A stretch of 64,000 nucleotides of DNA, taken from contig JBJMGI010000056.1 in the NCBI GenBank assembly GCA_045807945.1, positions 4,358-68,357 of the forward strand, read 5' to 3'. The notes below the pieces were generated by a model, which had not been told where the DNA came from, ran no database searches, and saw only the letters and a list, made by a program, of their open reading frames with translations. The translations under genes were made by a program, and so were the position numbers. Shown piece after piece: positions 36,718 to 45,404 of this stretch; within the stretch, counting starts at the first letter, position 1, and each line of letters opens with the position of its first letter. The stretch is from CAVQGF01 sp045807945. GTDB lineage: Bacteria; Acidobacteriota; Terriglobia; Terriglobales; Acidobacteriaceae.

Positions 36718-37863
36718 TTACCGCGAAACGGTTGGTTGGCGATGGGGTTCAACCGCGATCTGCTGCAACTCGCGATCAGAAAGTGTTTCGGCCGGCTCTT
36801 CTTCGAGCACGATCTCCGGCAGCGGAATGGATGCTTCTTCTGCCGCCGCCTGGGGTGCCTTGCGGAAGCCGTTGGTCACGAATTCCATTGCAGCAGCCGT
36901 GATCCCGGCCAGCCGCCACGCGGCGGCCTTGGGTGCCGGTGCCAGCAATCTGCGATCGGGCACCTCAATCTCGATCTTGCGGTTCAGGTGCGCGATGCGG
37001 CGGAATCCAATGACGGCGTGTGTCACGTCGAGGCCCGCGCCGATATAGCACGAGGGCAACACGCTCGCGTCTTCCACCACGGTGCCGCAGTCAACGTAGG
37101 CGCTACGTTCGATGTTGCTGCCGCGCGTCACCACGGCGGTCTTGCAGACCTTCGCTCCTGCGCCGATGTATGCCGGAGCCACCACGCGCGCCCCGCGCTC
37201 TATCTGCGCTCCCGCGCCCACCCATATCCCCGGGCGGAGCTGACGGCCAACCGGACGAATCTCATTCGCCTGCGCAAAGGAATCGCAGATCAAACGTCGA
37301 AAATCCGCCGCGTTCCGCAAACGGTTCACGTAGCTCGCGGTGAGGTACGGGATGCTCTTAGTCCGGCAGAGCTGCAGGTTATGCCGAAAGAGGAACGCTG
37401 CATCATTCCGCCGCGATGGGCTGATGGCAAAAACACCCACCAAACCATCGTCATTGCTGGCGCAGGTCACGCGGTTGTGCGATTCCAAGTGGAATTGAAT
37501 GAAGCCTTCGTAATCGAGCTCAGCGTAGACGCCGGCTTGGACTACCAGGATCACTTCTGCGCCCGCTTGTGCGTATTCGGAAAATCGTCCTTCCGCCGCG
37601 CGTACCAGCGACGCTCCGGTGTAGTTCGTCCAGCTCAGGCCAAGGCGGTTGACCACGCGGCGCGAGTACGCTGCCGCTGCCGGCCGCAGATTGCCGAGCA
37701 CGCACATGTCGCCGGAAGCAAGTCCGGCGCGGCGTAGGCGCTCGACCGTGTATTCGAGTACAGGACGTCCCAACGCTTCCAGCAGCGTGAATGGGACTTC
37801 GGCAAAGCCTTCGCAATCCGATTCGCCCAGGTTCCCGGTCAGCAAGATCACTTTTACATCCAC
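36718..37863 (-). CDS. Nucleotidyltransferase-like/left-handed beta-helix protein lacking the catalytic signature
   Basis: 381 residues. The N-terminal half follows the sugar-nucleotidyltransferase plan (ILLTGN at residue 6, then LGRPVLEYTVERLRRAG at 31). The G-x-G-T-R-L-x-P-L-T loop is missing, and in place of the usual V-x-x-G-D metal motif it has VVQAGVYAELDY. A hexapeptide-repeat beta-helix follows (about 215-290: GIWVGAGAQIERGARVV, AYIGAGAKV, SCYIGAGLDV), as in GlmU or ManC/GMPP-type proteins. A C-terminal acidic tail is unassigned. It may be a regulatory or scaffold pseudo-enzyme. GTG start; its first ten bases overlap the end of the glycosyltransferase gene. Confidence 0.75.
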   Translation of the reverse strand: MDVKVILLTGNLGESDCEGFAEVPFTLLEALGRPVLEYTVERLRRAGLASGDMCVLGNLRPAAAAYSRRVVNRLGLSWTNYTGASLVRAAEGRFSEYAQAGAEVILVVQAGVYAELDYEGFIQFHLESHNRVTCASNDDGLVGVFAISPSRRNDAAFLFRHNLQLCRTKSIPYLTASYVNRLRNAADFRRLICDSFAQANEIRPVGRQLRPGIWVGAGAQIERGARVVAPAYIGAGAKVCKTAVVTRGSNIERSAYVDCGTVVEDASVLPSCYIGAGLDVTHAVIGFRRIAHLNRKIEIEVPDRRLLAPAPKAAAWRLAGITAAAMEFVTNGFRKAPQAAAEEASIPLPEIVLEEEPAETLSDRELQQIAVEPHRQPTVSR

Positions 37864-39101
37864 TGTGACCTCCAGTCCGAGACGGGGAAGAACAGCGAAC
37901 GCGATGGTAGCCAGGCTGGCAGCCGGCGGTACCAGGAGATGGGGCGCAGCGCGCGCGTCCGACGGTGCAATTCGAACGAGCGCAGATACTGCTGCATGAT
38001 CTGGGGCATAGTCATGCGCAACGCCGCGCTAAAGTTCTGCTCCGACATTTCTCGCTGCCGTTCCGGTGAGCGCAGCAGCTCCATCAGCTTGTTTGCAAGG
38101 CTGGAAGCATCACCAAGCTTGTAAAAGTCGAGAGCGAGGTTCTCATCGTCAGCCATCTCGCGGAAATCGGGAATGTCTGCGGAGATGATCGGCACCCCGA
38201 ATTCGCACGCTAGGTGCGCGACGCCGCTCGCGCCCGTAGCTGAGCTGTAGGGCATCACGGTCACACTGGCGGTGCCGAATAGCTCCGGGATCTTTTCTTC
38301 AGGAACGTATCCGGTGAACTCGATGCTAGGGTCGTTCTTGTATTTCTCTGCGACTGACTCCACGTAGCCCGGCGTCATCGGGTGGTTGCCGCCGCCGATG
38401 ATCAACTTCGTGTTGCGCATGGTGGCGTTCACCGTCGCGAATGATTCCAGTAGCAATTCGAGGCGTTTGTAGGTCCCCCATTTTCCGAACGCAATAACGC
38501 GGTGTACGGGATTGCCGCGCTTGGAGAAATCGGGATACTCCGGCCGTGCCGAAAGGATTCCGTGGGCCCGGAAGTGGACGTCGTCACCTTTATATTTCTC
38601 GATCAATGTGCGCCGGTAGGCCGGCAGCAATACAGACATCGAGTTCGCCTGCAACAACATGCGGGTAGCGACATTTCCCGCGAAACGATAAAGGCGCGGA
38701 TATCGGACGCCAGCGTCGGCCAGATTGATGTTGTCCATCAAGTGATGGAGCGTGATGTGCGTGTAGCAACCAGTGAGGCGCGAGATGGCGGGTATAGCCA
38801 GTCCCGCAAACGCAGGGATGGGCTTTCCGCCGAAAGTGGAAAATAAAAGATTGAACCAGACGACGTCAGGCTTGATGTCGCGGATCGCGCTCAGCAGGCG
38901 CGCGGGGTTGCTGAGCCGGTTCATGTCCCAAACGCGGCGGACGCGAAAACCTTCTAACTCAGGCTCAGGTGTTTCGAGTTGATCGGCCAGTATGGTCAGG
39001 CTGAGCAGTGGATCCTGCTGCAGCTCACGTGCAATGTGGTAGCCGTATTCGTTCAGCCCCCGCTTGCTCGGGGGGAACGCAGTGACAAGACAGATTTTCA
39101 T
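37854..39101 (-). CDS. GT4-family glycosyltransferase
   Basis: 415 residues, GT-B fold, no membrane helices. The N-terminal Rossmann part opens KICLVTAFPPSKRGLNEYGYHIA (Gly-rich acceptor loop). The C-terminal donor part has AFGKWGTYKRLELLLESFA (K-R pair), FTGYVPEEKIPELF, and PYSSATGASGVAHLACEFGVPII, the E-x7-E-like nucleotide-sugar region with E replaced by other residues in part. It should add a sugar to a lipid-linked acceptor in the cytoplasm. ATG 39101 is chosen by similarity; a GTG at 39116 (five codons upstream) directly abuts the TPR-barrel gene's stop. Confidence 0.87.
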   Translation of the reverse strand: MKICLVTAFPPSKRGLNEYGYHIARELQQDPLLSLTILADQLETPEPELEGFRVRRVWDMNRLSNPARLLSAIRDIKPDVVWFNLLFSTFGGKPIPAFAGLAIPAISRLTGCYTHITLHHLMDNINLADAGVRYPRLYRFAGNVATRMLLQANSMSVLLPAYRRTLIEKYKGDDVHFRAHGILSARPEYPDFSKRGNPVHRVIAFGKWGTYKRLELLLESFATVNATMRNTKLIIGGGNHPMTPGYVESVAEKYKNDPSIEFTGYVPEEKIPELFGTASVTVMPYSSATGASGVAHLACEFGVPIISADIPDFREMADDENLALDFYKLGDASSLANKLMELLRSPERQREMSEQNFSAALRMTMPQIMQQYLRSFELHRRTRALRPISWYRRLPAWLPSRSLFFPVSDWRSQWM

Positions 39102-39116
39102 GGGCCCCTCTGGCAC

Positions 39117-42100
39117 TTAAAAGAGCGTCAGCCGAAACATCGGACGGATGATCGACTGGCCGCGGCCAGTAAAATTCATAAAGTTCTGGTTCTGTATCCC
39201 CACCGAGAAACGCACCGGGTACCCGACGGGAATTGACTCTCCGCCGTCTTCAACATTCCTGTGAAGCGGCTTCTGATAAGAGATGAGGAATTGGCTCTGG
39301 GTGTTGTCATATGCGTGAAATCCTTCGCCCCGGTCGTAAGCGAAAGACCCTTCAAAAGACCAGCGATTGTTAGGTGTCACAGCGAATTGCACCGCCGGCC
39401 GCATTGCCTGCGCCAGAGAGAAATCAAGGTCCCGCACCCGCCACGCGCGGATGTATTCACCCAGCACCGTCACGCTCGCCTTATGGTTGAAAAGCGCGCG
39501 CTGATACCCGGCCCAGGTCGAGGTCGAGAAGTATTCGCGGATAAGCGGGTTGTACTGCAGGTCGCGCATCGAATACCCGGTCACCAGCGCGTTATTGCCC
39601 CAGGGACGCCCCACCGTGAATTCCAGCCTGCCAGCTACATCACTCGAGCTCAGGTCGCGGTTGGTGAACGGCCCTGACTCGTGGTATCCGCTGGCTCGGA
39701 ATGACAGCCAATTGAAAAGCGACGTGCTGTTGATGAAGACGTACTGCCGGAACAAGTTCTGGTCCTGCACCAGCGCCGAAAGCGTGTTGAAGCTGTCGCG
39801 CCGCAGCGTGTACTGCAGCCCAGCATGAACGTCGAACAGCGCCGACCCTAGTCGTAACGTGGGAGCCACACCACCCGCGAAGTTGTAATCGGTGGTGTTC
39901 ACGTTCAAAGCAAACCCTTCACTAGGCAGGGAGGTGAGTCCGCGTTGATTACGGATCTCAAAACTGCCGAGGACCGGCATCTTCCAATCGTTGTAGCGGA
40001 TGCCGACCTTGGACCGGGTCTCGTGTGAATCACGGATGCTTGGCAGCAGTCGGGGGTCGATAACGCCCAGCAGGCGCGCATCCAGCGTGTAGATGGTGGC
40101 GTCATCCAGAATGGTCTGGTAGCTGAAGTCGGAGAACCCGGTGAAGCCTTTGCCGATCTGCGTGCCTTCTTCGCCGGCCGTCTCCATCATCAGTTTTTCA
40201 GAGACGGAGTCGTTATCGCCGGAAAGAGAATTGGCGCGCGCAAAAGAATTGAGAGCTTGCGGTGTATCGCCGCGATGCCGGTACACGTTCGCCGCCGCGA
40301 GCTGGTAGTCGTAGTTATCGGCGTATTCCTGCGCGTTGCCAAGCGAGGCCAGCTCTGCCTCTGCGCCACGGTCGTTGCCGCGCGCCAGATATGTGTTCGC
40401 AAGTCCTATGGCGACTCCCTCCTCGCCCGCGCCTGCTTTCCGCGCGCGCTCGAAGTAGCGTTGCGCCAGGTCGAAGTCCTGCGTTGCCAGGAATATGTTT
40501 GCCGCTTCCACCAGATCTTCCGGCGAGATCGGCGCCGCCTCGCCGACGCGGGATTCCGCGAATGCGAGCCCTACCTGTTGCTTGGCGTCGTCAAACTTAT
40601 GGTCGCGCACGAAGAGCTTGGCAATCGCCAGGCGCGCCGAGATGCGGTCCGCATCGGGAGCATTCAGCGCACGGACAAATCGCTCCATAGCGTCATTGGT
40701 GTCACCCAGTTCCATCAAAGCGCCACCGGTATCGAGCAGCACCTCAGAGCTTTCGCCCGACTCCCGCTCTGCCGCTTGTATGTACTGCATAGTCTGCGTG
40801 CGGTTGTGCATCTCCGCGTACGCATGCGCCAGTTGCGCGTAGATCTCGCCCTGCTGATCGCTGCTGAGACGCAGTGCTCCCTGCAGTTCGGCGATCGACT
40901 CGTTGTAGTGGCGCATGTGGAACAGCGTATTGGCCAGCGCCATATGCAGCTTGAAATCGTCGGGCGCGTACTTCAGTGCCACGCGATATTCCTTTTCCGC
41001 CTTGCTCAGCGAGCGCATCTGCCGGTACGCGGTCGCCTTGGCGAGGTGCGTGGCGCCCGACTGGCCCAACAGCTTTTCCGCTTGGTCCGCCGACTGCAGT
41101 GCGGCGTTGCCGTGATGCAGCTGCAGGTCCGAGAACGCAAGTCCCAGATAAGCCGTGCCGTTCTTGGGGGCGAGCTTTAAGGCCTGGTTGAAATCTTCTA
41201 CAGCGCCTTCGGCGTTCTGCAGATCGTTGTAGACATAGCCACGGTTCACCCACGCTTCCACCATCTTTGGATCGCGCGTGAGTGCCCGCGAATAGTCTTC
41301 CGCCGACTGGCTTAGCAGTTGCGACTGCTTGTGGACGTGTCCGGCGAGCAGCGGGAAGTTCGGCTCCTTCGGCAGGATTTCTTCATACTTGCTCACCAGG
41401 CTGAGCACATCGTCGTAGCGGCCTAGGTTGTAGAGCGAGTAGCCGAGATAAACGGAGGCGTTGCGGTCTTTCGGAAGCTGTTGCAGCACCTTCCGTCCCA
41501 GCGCAGCGGATTCCGCATATTTGCCGGTATGAAAGAGGTAGCGTTCCTTCTCGCGCATCACGCGCGGATCATCAACCATGGTGCCGACAGCCCGGTCCAC
41601 CCAGGTCTTTGCCAGCTCGAACTTGCGCGCTTCAATGGCAGCGTTAGCGCCGTTCGCGACTACGGTCGCGTTCCGCGGAGCGCGCTTCCAGGCCATCTGA
41701 TAATTCGCCTCAGCGCGCTCAAAGTCGCGCGCGTCGGTGTACATGTCGCCCAGCGCGAGATAAGCGATGTAATCGTCTGGATACGCTTTTGCCAAGCGAG
41801 TGAAGAACTGTTCGGCGGATTTGCGGTCGCCCATGTCACGCGCAAGGTATCCGCTGCTTTCGAGCGCGAAGCGGTTCTTCGGGTCCTTCTGCAAGATCGC
41901 TGTATAAACGTTGCGCGCCTGCTCCTTGCGGTCCGTCTTCCAGAGAAGAGTCGCGTACTGCAGGTTGATGTTCGTGTTCTCCGGATCGAGCTTCATCGCC
42001 TCGTTCAGGTCAGCCTCAGCACCCTTCGGGTCGCCGAATGCCAAGCGGACTGACGCGCGAACGCGCAGGAACTCAGCCCGCTGCGTGCCTTCCACCTGCA

Positions 42101-43349
42101 TCTTGCTCATTTGCTGTTCGGCGATGGCCATCTGCTGCTTAGCATTAGCTTCGTCGTTCTGTAGGCGATACAGCTCAGCCAGGTTCAAGCGCAGCAGGAC
42201 GGGGTAGAGCTGCCCTTCCGGCGGAACTCCTTCCGGCAAATGGGTAAGAGCGAATGTGTATTCGCGGATTGCGTCGGCGTTGCGGTTCTCCGACTTTGCC
42301 AGGCCGCCACGGATGGCGTGCAAGCGATAGCTGTTCGGATCGATCGCTTCGGCGCGCGCCAGGAACGTCTTACCTTTTTCCGCGTCGCCGGTGCGGATCA
42401 GCGCCTGCCCGGCGCTCAATTGCAGGCCGATCTTCTTCGGATCAGCATTCGCGGCCTTCACGTACGCAGCGGCTGCCTGTTTGTTATCGCCCGCGAGCTC
42501 GTACGTGAATGCGAGGTCGGCGAGGACGTCTGGCGTCATGCGCGGCGCAGACTTTAGAGTCGCGAGTGCCTGTTTATAGTCGTGCGTCTCGCGGTAATAC
42601 GTCGCGATAGCGCGGTAGATGTCTACGTTCTTTGGGTCACGCGCCTTGGCGCGATTGAGCAGTGTCTTGGCTTTTTCCGGCTGCTTCATGCGCAGATAGG
42701 CCATCGCCATCAACAGTTCGACGTGAGCACTTGGCTTCTTCGCTTCCGCACGTTGCAGAAGATTGAGCGCGGTCTGCGGCTCGCCCGTCTTCATGTAGAG
42801 CTCGCCGGCGATCAGGATGTCGTTTATGCGGTCGGGGTGCGCATTGATCACCTGCATCAGCATGCGCTTGGCTTCGTCCGTCCGGCCCATCCTGGCGTAG
42901 GTCTGGGCTAGGCCGCTGATTCCCTCAGGCGAGGTGCCCTCGAGGTGCAATCCCTTTTGGTATGCGTTCACTGAATCCTGGTATTTTCCGGAGAGGCGCG
43001 AGGTGTATCCCAGTAGGAACCACAGCTTGCCGTCCTGCGGCGCTGCGTTCACGGCGCGTTGCGCAAAATTCTGGGCGGAAGCGTAATCGTGTTTCTTGAG
43101 CGCCTGTTGCGCCGCGCGCGCCATGCGTCCGACTTCGATACTGCTGCCCCAACCGAGCCCGGTTGAGCTCTGCGGCGGCGCCGCCGACGGGGCGGCTTTT
43201 CCTTTCGCAGTTTTTCCCGATTGTTGTTTCTGGGTCGCGGGCTGCTGGCCTTCCACGGAAAAGGTCTGCGCCGTTGCGGTTGAGGCGCAAAGAAGGGAAA
43301 CAAGCACGAACATCATGAGAACCAGGGTTCGTTTCACGGGAACGCTCAC
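39117..43349 (-). CDS. TPR-repeat outer-membrane beta-barrel protein (BcsC/PgaA-like architecture)
   Basis: 1410 residues. Signal peptide (1-28, ending ATAQ). About 1000 residues of tetratricopeptide repeats follow, with the usual G/A-Y-x-P spacing (AWVNRGYVYNDLQNAEGAVEDF, LGDMYTDARDFERAEANY-type helices). A C-terminal region of about 330 residues has alternating amphipathic strands and many aromatics, ending RPMFRLTLF, a Phe-terminated beta-signal for the BAM machine. TPR plus barrel is the plan of polysaccharide exporters BcsC and PgaA; here it would carry the operon's product through the outer membrane. First gene of the operon. The start is GTG 43349; no strong Shine-Dalgarno. Confidence 0.85.
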   Translation of the reverse strand: MSVPVKRTLVLMMFVLVSLLCASTATAQTFSVEGQQPATQKQQSGKTAKGKAAPSAAPPQSSTGLGWGSSIEVGRMARAAQQALKKHDYASAQNFAQRAVNAAPQDGKLWFLLGYTSRLSGKYQDSVNAYQKGLHLEGTSPEGISGLAQTYARMGRTDEAKRMLMQVINAHPDRINDILIAGELYMKTGEPQTALNLLQRAEAKKPSAHVELLMAMAYLRMKQPEKAKTLLNRAKARDPKNVDIYRAIATYYRETHDYKQALATLKSAPRMTPDVLADLAFTYELAGDNKQAAAAYVKAANADPKKIGLQLSAGQALIRTGDAEKGKTFLARAEAIDPNSYRLHAIRGGLAKSENRNADAIREYTFALTHLPEGVPPEGQLYPVLLRLNLAELYRLQNDEANAKQQMAIAEQQMSKMQVEGTQRAEFLRVRASVRLAFGDPKGAEADLNEAMKLDPENTNINLQYATLLWKTDRKEQARNVYTAILQKDPKNRFALESSGYLARDMGDRKSAEQFFTRLAKAYPDDYIAYLALGDMYTDARDFERAEANYQMAWKRAPRNATVVANGANAAIEARKFELAKTWVDRAVGTMVDDPRVMREKERYLFHTGKYAESAALGRKVLQQLPKDRNASVYLGYSLYNLGRYDDVLSLVSKYEEILPKEPNFPLLAGHVHKQSQLLSQSAEDYSRALTRDPKMVEAWVNRGYVYNDLQNAEGAVEDFNQALKLAPKNGTAYLGLAFSDLQLHHGNAALQSADQAEKLLGQSGATHLAKATAYRQMRSLSKAEKEYRVALKYAPDDFKLHMALANTLFHMRHYNESIAELQGALRLSSDQQGEIYAQLAHAYAEMHNRTQTMQYIQAAERESGESSEVLLDTGGALMELGDTNDAMERFVRALNAPDADRISARLAIAKLFVRDHKFDDAKQQVGLAFAESRVGEAAPISPEDLVEAANIFLATQDFDLAQRYFERARKAGAGEEGVAIGLANTYLARGNDRGAEAELASLGNAQEYADNYDYQLAAANVYRHRGDTPQALNSFARANSLSGDNDSVSEKLMMETAGEEGTQIGKGFTGFSDFSYQTILDDATIYTLDARLLGVIDPRLLPSIRDSHETRSKVGIRYNDWKMPVLGSFEIRNQRGLTSLPSEGFALNVNTTDYNFAGGVAPTLRLGSALFDVHAGLQYTLRRDSFNTLSALVQDQNLFRQYVFINSTSLFNWLSFRASGYHESGPFTNRDLSSSDVAGRLEFTVGRPWGNNALVTGYSMRDLQYNPLIREYFSTSTWAGYQRALFNHKASVTVLGEYIRAWRVRDLDFSLAQAMRPAVQFAVTPNNRWSFEGSFAYDRGEGFHAYDNTQSQFLISYQKPLHRNVEDGGESIPVGYPVRFSVGIQNQNFMNFTGRGQSIIRPMFRLTLF

Positions 43350-43596
43350 AATGGGAGTAGCTGAAGCTCGAAGCAGATCAGATTCCGGTTCGCGGCAGGT
43401 TTCGCCGCATGGAGTCGCTTGCCCTTCCAGCTTTCGAGGTACAGCAGCTCTGCTCTATGACGGAAGTTAGCTGCAATGTGTTGCCTGCTGCGCTCCACTT
43501 CCAACACTTAGAACAACCCTGCTCGGAATGAGAGTTCCTGGGCAAACCCTCTCAAGGATTTCGGAATCGAACATGGCTTGAAGGTAAGCTGCTGCC
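43350..43596. other. Divergent intergenic region between the two glycan operons, no gene seen
   Basis: About 250 bases separate the minus-strand eight-gene operon from the plus-strand four-gene operon and must hold both promoters. I see no convincing -35/-10 pair, no open frame with coding character and no RNA-like structure apart from the hairpins next to the plus-strand start, listed separately. Confidence 0.5.
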
Positions 43597-43623
43597 CTTC
43601 GCACGAAGAACTCCGAAGGAGTT
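43597..43623 (+). promoter_or_regulatory. Tandem hairpins covering the ribosome binding site
   Basis: Two adjacent small hairpins: CTTC-GCAC-GAAG (43597-43608) and AACTCC-GAA-GGAGTT (43609-43623). The Shine-Dalgarno AAGGAG of the following gene (43616-43621, ten bases before ATG 43632) forms the loop and 3' arm of the second, so translation could be limited by folding. Confidence 0.4.
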
Positions 43624-43631
43624 TCCCTGAA

Positions 43632-45404
43632 ATGCAAAGTTCCCCTCTGAGTACCCGAGCCATTCCGCTTTCGGCGATCGTGTTGCTTGCCATCGCGGTG
43701 CACGCGCCTCTGCTTCTGATGCAGATCCCACTGGGCTCCTACGACGCTAATACGCACATCTTCTTCGCATCGCATTACGCGAACCATTGGTTCAACCCGT
43801 GGAATGAAAAATGGTATGGCGGCTTTACCCAGACCACTTATCCGCCGCTCACGCACCAGTGGATCGCGTTGTTCTCCCACGTGATGGGACTCAACTTCGC
43901 GTACATGTTTGTGCAGCTGATCGGGATCGTGCTGCTGGTGATCGGCGTCTACCGATTCGCGAACCTCTGGGTAAGCGAGCGCGCCGCCAGCTTTGCAGCC
44001 ATCGGTTCTATCTTCCTCGGCTCACTCGCCATGCTGGTCTATCAGTCTGGCCAGTTGCCAACGACTTTCGCGGCAGCTCTTACTTTGAACGCTCTACCTT
44101 ATTTCTACGACTGGATGCGCTACGCGCGGTTCTCCGCGCTGGTGAAGGGCATCGTGATCGGAGCGACCGCTGCCGTCGCTCACCATGCTACCTTGCTGTT
44201 TGGTTCTGGGCTCTTCGCCTTCCCGGTCATCTGGCTGGCGCTGATGGAACGCGACGATCACAGCGAAGAGGAAGCGAGCGTCGGCGGAGTCCTCAGCCGC
44301 ACGGTTATCTTCTTAGTCATTCTGCTGATCGCCGTTGCCATCGTGCTCGCGCCGTACTTCCTGGCTTTGAAGGCTAACCCCATTTCGCAGACACCGATTC
44401 CGCACGGCAGCCGCGACAATTACATTCTGAACCCCGCCAGTGGCATTAATTTCTGGCTTATCCCGATGGGTGCGCTGTTGATCGCGCTTCCGTTCGTCTT
44501 CCTGCGTGGCGGCGGAACGCGCCGCTTGCTACCGCTGTTTATAGGATTCTTCGTGACGATGCTCTTCGGCCTCGGCGCGACCACGCCGGCTGCCCCGGTC
44601 TTGCTGGGAACGCTGATGAAGGCGATAACCGGCCGCAATGCCTTTGAGGTCCTCACTTTCGAACGCTTCACCTTCTGGGCGACCCTGATGGCAATGCCAA
44701 TCGTTGGTGAGCTCGCGGAAGAGATCGTCGAGCGCTATCGCCGCAAAGGAGCCGCAGCTCTTTGGGTGGGGGCCGTGCTTACCATCAGCATCGCGCTGGC
44801 CTGGATGGCACTGCGCCCGATCACCACCTCGCCGTTCAAGGTTGATGAGGTGATCTCGTTCCTCAACCGCGACGGTCATGACAAGTTCCGCTATCTCACG
44901 CTCGGCTTTGGCAACCAGTTCTCCAAAGTCGCCACTTACACAACCGCCAGCAGCGTTGACGGCGATTACAACTCCGCTCGCCTGCTGCCTGAGTTAACGC
45001 AGTCCGGCATCGGTCAGCTTTATAACGCGAAGTATTTCGGAGCGAACGGCATGGAAGCACTGCGCGCCATGCTGAAGCACGCGAACCAGTACGGACTGAA
45101 GTACATATTCGTTCGAGACCGCTACTACGAGCCGCTGCTCGCCTTCGCCGGCTGGCGGCAGATCGAAAGCTATGACAACGGCAACGTCGAGCTGTGGTCG
45201 AAAGACGACGTTCCACCCGCGCGTCCGATCCAGTCCATCGCGGTGCCTACGCCCATCCAGGGAGTGCTTTGGGGCATCTTGCCCATCGCTACCAGCTTAT
45301 TCGCGCTGTTCCTGGTGATCTTATGGCCGGAGCGCACGCAAAAGCAGCACGTCGAAGTGGTCGAGTTCCCATCGCGTGAAGTGGTTTACCGGGAGGCCAA
45401 CTAA
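43632..45404 (+). CDS. Polytopic membrane protein, GT-C glycosyltransferase-like
   Basis: 590 residues with about eleven to twelve hydrophobic helices and a soluble C-terminal domain (about 405-535). After the first helix comes GSYDANTHIFFASHYANHWFNPWNEKWYGG, an acidic first extracytoplasmic loop as in GT-C enzymes that use lipid-phosphate sugars. It resembles the 6-pyruvoyl-tetrahydropterin-synthase-related membrane proteins (PF10131-like); that name is historical and gives no function. It could transfer, ligate or polymerise the glycan on the outer face of the inner membrane. ATG 43632 with AAGGAG ten bases upstream is preferred to a TTG at 43578. Its stop overlaps the next ATG by one base. 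Confidence 0.75.
   Translation: MQSSPLSTRAIPLSAIVLLAIAVHAPLLLMQIPLGSYDANTHIFFASHYANHWFNPWNEKWYGGFTQTTYPPLTHQWIALFSHVMGLNFAYMFVQLIGIVLLVIGVYRFANLWVSERAASFAAIGSIFLGSLAMLVYQSGQLPTTFAAALTLNALPYFYDWMRYARFSALVKGIVIGATAAVAHHATLLFGSGLFAFPVIWLALMERDDHSEEEASVGGVLSRTVIFLVILLIAVAIVLAPYFLALKANPISQTPIPHGSRDNYILNPASGINFWLIPMGALLIALPFVFLRGGGTRRLLPLFIGFFVTMLFGLGATTPAAPVLLGTLMKAITGRNAFEVLTFERFTFWATLMAMPIVGELAEEIVERYRRKGAAALWVGAVLTISIALAWMALRPITTSPFKVDEVISFLNRDGHDKFRYLTLGFGNQFSKVATYTTASSVDGDYNSARLLPELTQSGIGQLYNAKYFGANGMEALRAMLKHANQYGLKYIFVRDRYYEPLLAFAGWRQIESYDNGNVELWSKDDVPPARPIQSIAVPTPIQGVLWGILPIATSLFALFLVILWPERTQKQHVEVVEFPSREVVYREAN

Noticed and set aside
40257..41180. 307-codon plus-strand frame opposite the TPR-barrel gene
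   Set aside because: Shadow of a TPR repeat region; no Shine-Dalgarno and no coding pattern.
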